NCBI GenBank assembly: GCA_947630315.1
Contig: CANRHA010000119.1
Location: forward strand, 1 to 5,625
Source of the DNA: an uncultured Clostridia bacterium
GTDB lineage: Bacteria > Bacillota > Clostridia > Oscillospirales > Ruminococcaceae
Reading direction: 5' to 3'
DNA length: 5,625 bases
Made by a program: the position numbers and the translations under genes. The notes under the pieces were generated by a model. It did not search any database. It saw only the letters and a list, made by a program, of their open reading frames with translations, and was not told the DNA's origin. Within the stretch, counting starts at the first letter, position 1; the number at the start of each line of letters is the position of its first letter. This document shows positions 4,273 to 5,625 of the stretch, in pieces.

Positions 4273-5325
4273 ATGCGTAAAATTTTTGCCGCTTTGGCGG
4301 CGCTCATCATTTTCGTTTGCGCGGTTTTTCCGGCATTCTGTGCCGATGAGCCCGCGCGCGTGACCCGGGATTTCACGGTCTTATACAGCGAGGTCAAGGA
4401 CGGCGCGACCTCTGTTATCCTTGTTGATCGCAGCGACAGGGCGGCCGGAGTCATGACCCTTGTTTTAAATCCCGAAAAATTCCCGATAACCGCCTCAGAG
4501 GACGACGGCGACGAGGCGGCCCTCAGGGCATTTGAGGCCGGAGAGCCTATTCCTGCGGGAACGGGTATCCGCGTTTCGTGGAACGGCTATGTCGACGAAT
4601 CATATCCCGGCGGTTTCGGCGAGGTTTATTATGCCGAATTTGTCGATGAGCTCGGCTTTGTAACTTATGAAGACGCCGAGCGCATCCTCAGCTCCGAGCT
4701 TGGACTTCATGCGGATAAAAACGGCTGTTACTGTGCGAAAAAGGATTTCACGGTCGTCGGAAGCCTTACCGACGAGAACGGCATATTGCTTGCTTTATCA
4801 TATAAAGAAAGTTATCCTGTTGAAGGCTCCGAAGCGTCGGAGAACACATATTTCACCACCGTGAACCTGCGTATCGACCCGACTGCCGATAGCGAGGACG
4901 TCGGCGGCTGCCCGGAGATATCATATACAAGCGACGGTTCGGTCGAGGGCGACGAGCTTCTTGAAACGGCGAGGCGGCTTGAAAATATCCCGCTCGGCAC
5001 GGTAATTGAGGTAGCCTGGGACGGCATGATACTCGAGTCTTATCCGCCGGAAATCGCAAACGTGATCGGCTACAAGTTCACCTGTAAAAAGACCGATTTC
5101 AGCTTTGACGAGATCGCGAACCAGTGCGCTGAGATGAACGAGATGCGCACGGTCAAGTACGAGATGCCCACCCCTCCGGCGGACGAGCCCGGCGACAGCG
5201 TTTCGGAAAACCCCAACACTTCCGGCGAGATTCCCGACGTCAACCCCAAAACCGGCGCGAGCGAATTTGTCGCCCTCGGCGGAATTTTAGCCTGGGTAGT
5301 CAGCGTAGCGGTTATAAAGAAGTAG
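4273..5325 (+). CDS. Exported cell-wall-anchored protein with duplicated domain and NPKTG sorting signal
   Basis: A 350-residue protein I do not recognise as a named gene. Residues 1-24 are a Sec signal peptide: positive start MRK, hydrophobic core to about 19, likely cleavage after C23 or A24 (PAFCA|DE). The mature part holds two diverged copies of one domain (about 32-125 and 157-270). Each begins (R/K)DFTV and contains IPxGTxIxVxWxGxxxESYP (93-112 and 239-258). That last motif recalls small secreted Bacillus proteins of the DUF3221/YobA type, an uncertain resemblance. Residues 299-323 are a Pro/Glu/Ser-rich linker. NPKTG at 324-328, a hydrophobic stretch 332-348 and a KK end form a sortase-type wall-sorting signal, with NPxTG in place of LPxTG. 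The protein is acidic and has five cysteines outside the signal peptide (152, 154, 213, 271, 285), unusual for this kind of protein. It stands alone, divergent from the operon. Ligand and function are unknown. Confidence 0.85.
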   Translation: MRKIFAALAALIIFVCAVFPAFCADEPARVTRDFTVLYSEVKDGATSVILVDRSDRAAGVMTLVLNPEKFPITASEDDGDEAALRAFEAGEPIPAGTGIRVSWNGYVDESYPGGFGEVYYAEFVDELGFVTYEDAERILSSELGLHADKNGCYCAKKDFTVVGSLTDENGILLALSYKESYPVEGSEASENTYFTTVNLRIDPTADSEDVGGCPEISYTSDGSVEGDELLETARRLENIPLGTVIEVAWDGMILESYPPEIANVIGYKFTCKKTDFSFDEIANQCAEMNEMRTVKYEMPTPPADEPGDSVSENPNTSGEIPDVNPKTGASEFVALGGILAWVVSVAVIKK

Positions 5326-5329
5326 AAAA

Positions 5330-5357
5330 TCGGAACCTCCGACGCGGTCCTGCCGCG
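5330..5357 (+). other. Two back-to-back small hairpins after the surface protein gene
   Basis: TCGGA/TCCGA (5330-5342, 3-nt loop) is followed without a gap by CGCGG/CCGCG (5343-5357, 5-nt loop). Both stems are perfect 5-bp helices. They lie between the stop codon and the terminator and may stabilise the 3' end of the transcript. Confidence 0.5.
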
Positions 5358-5371
5358 ATAAGATCCCATTG

Positions 5372-5403
5372 AAAAAGCCTCCTGCTTTCAGGAGGCCTTT
5401 CTT
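5372..5403. terminator. Bidirectional rho-independent terminator
   Basis: GCCTCCTG (5377-5384) pairs with CAGGAGGC (5389-5396) around the loop CTTT. On the minus strand the stem is followed by TTTTT (5376-5372), an excellent terminator for the gene ending at 5441. On the + strand a C and then TTTCTT follow, adequate for the surface protein gene. Convergent genes therefore share one hairpin. Confidence 0.9.
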
Positions 5404-5417
5404 ATGAACAGCGAAAT

Positions 5418-5450
5418 TTACTTCATCTGTGCCGTGAAAATTACTTCATC
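5418..5450 (-). repeat. Short direct repeat of the GGGtGRT gene's stop region
   Basis: TTACTTCATC occurs at 5418-5427 and again at 5441-5450, 23 nt apart; with the A/T-rich flank the match is 13 of 14. The second copy contains the stop codon and last codons (GATGAAGTAA on the minus strand). Confidence 0.6.
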
Positions 5451-5625
5451 GCTTCTTCGACCGCGACGGCGCAGGCGACGGAGGCGCCGACCATCGGGTT
5501 GTTGCCCATTCCGATGAGGCCCATCATTTCAACGTGGGCGGGAACGGAGGACGAGCCGGCAAACTGTGCGTCTGAGTGCATTCTGCCCATGGTGTCGGTC
5601 ATTCCGTAGCTGGAGGGGCCGGCGG
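5441..5625 (-). CDS. GGGtGRT-family protein, C-terminal part
   Basis: The last 60 codons before TAA are present; the gene runs off the right edge. Segments such as SYGMTDTMGRMHSDAQFAG, SVPAHVEMMGLIGMGNNPM and ASVACAVAVEEAMK match my recollection of the C-terminus of the GGGtGRT family. These are proteins of roughly 330 residues, common in Clostridia and other anaerobes and named for a glycine-rich motif that would lie just upstream of this edge. The function of the family is not known to me. The abundance of Gly, Met and small residues over this stretch fits a tightly packed, highly conserved soluble core. Its transcript ends at the hairpin at 5372-5403. It is convergent with the surface protein gene, and nothing suggests a joint function. 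Confidence 0.8.
   Translation of the reverse strand, partial: AGPSSYGMTDTMGRMHSDAQFAGSSSVPAHVEMMGLIGMGNNPMVGASVACAVAVEEAMK

Noticed and set aside
4318..4347. Lipoprotein lipobox around C23 of the surface protein
   Set aside because: The residues before the cysteine (P-A-F-C) do not fit the L-x-G/A-C pattern, and the C-terminal sorting signal already explains anchoring.

Overview
The window looks like chromosomal DNA of a Firmicute of class Clostridia, probably near the Oscillospirales/Ruminococcaceae. The evidence is strong AAGGAGG-type ribosome binding sites, a near-consensus sigma-A promoter, a C-terminal NPKTG wall-sorting signal, a PatA-like aminotransferase paired with an Lrp/AsnC regulator, and a member of the clostridial GGGtGRT family. 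Coding DNA is GC-rich and the intergenic DNA is AT-rich or C-rich. The taxonomy is inferred; there is no rRNA or other marker to prove it.

Layout, left to right. Positions 1-56 are the last codons of a + strand gene whose ending matches diaminopimelate epimerase (DapF), followed by a hairpin terminator (62-99) that can work in both directions. Positions 153-3981 hold a compact five-gene operon on the minus strand, read right to left: an Lrp/AsnC regulator, a class I aminotransferase, ispE (4-diphosphocytidyl-2-C-methyl-D-erythritol kinase), a PflX-like (COG1313) radical SAM protein and a GNAT acetyltransferase. The junctions are 6 nt, 1 nt, a 73-nt overlap, and a final junction whose start codon is unclear. 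A TTGACT-17-TATACT promoter (4014-4042) drives the operon.

The divergent intergenic region (3982-4272) is unusually structured. It holds an imperfect palindrome over the operon start site, a two-tier hairpin, a 7-nt tandem repeat, a second hairpin and a C-rich tract whose complement is a strong G-quadruplex motif. To its right a + strand gene (4273-5325) encodes an exported 350-residue protein with two diverged copies of one domain and a sortase-type C-terminus. Downstream are two back-to-back hairpins and a bidirectional terminator. The right edge (5441-5625) carries the C-terminus of a GGGtGRT-family protein on the minus strand.

How the genes relate: the Lrp-like protein probably senses an amino acid and controls its own operon, with the aminotransferase as the obvious metabolic partner. 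IspE supplies the MEP isoprenoid pathway. The radical SAM and GNAT proteins have no assigned substrate, and their place in this operon is the main open question. No complete new defence or mobile system is visible. The points most worth following are the apparent ACG start of the GNAT gene, the long ispE/radical-SAM overlap, the structured divergent region and the duplicated-domain surface protein.
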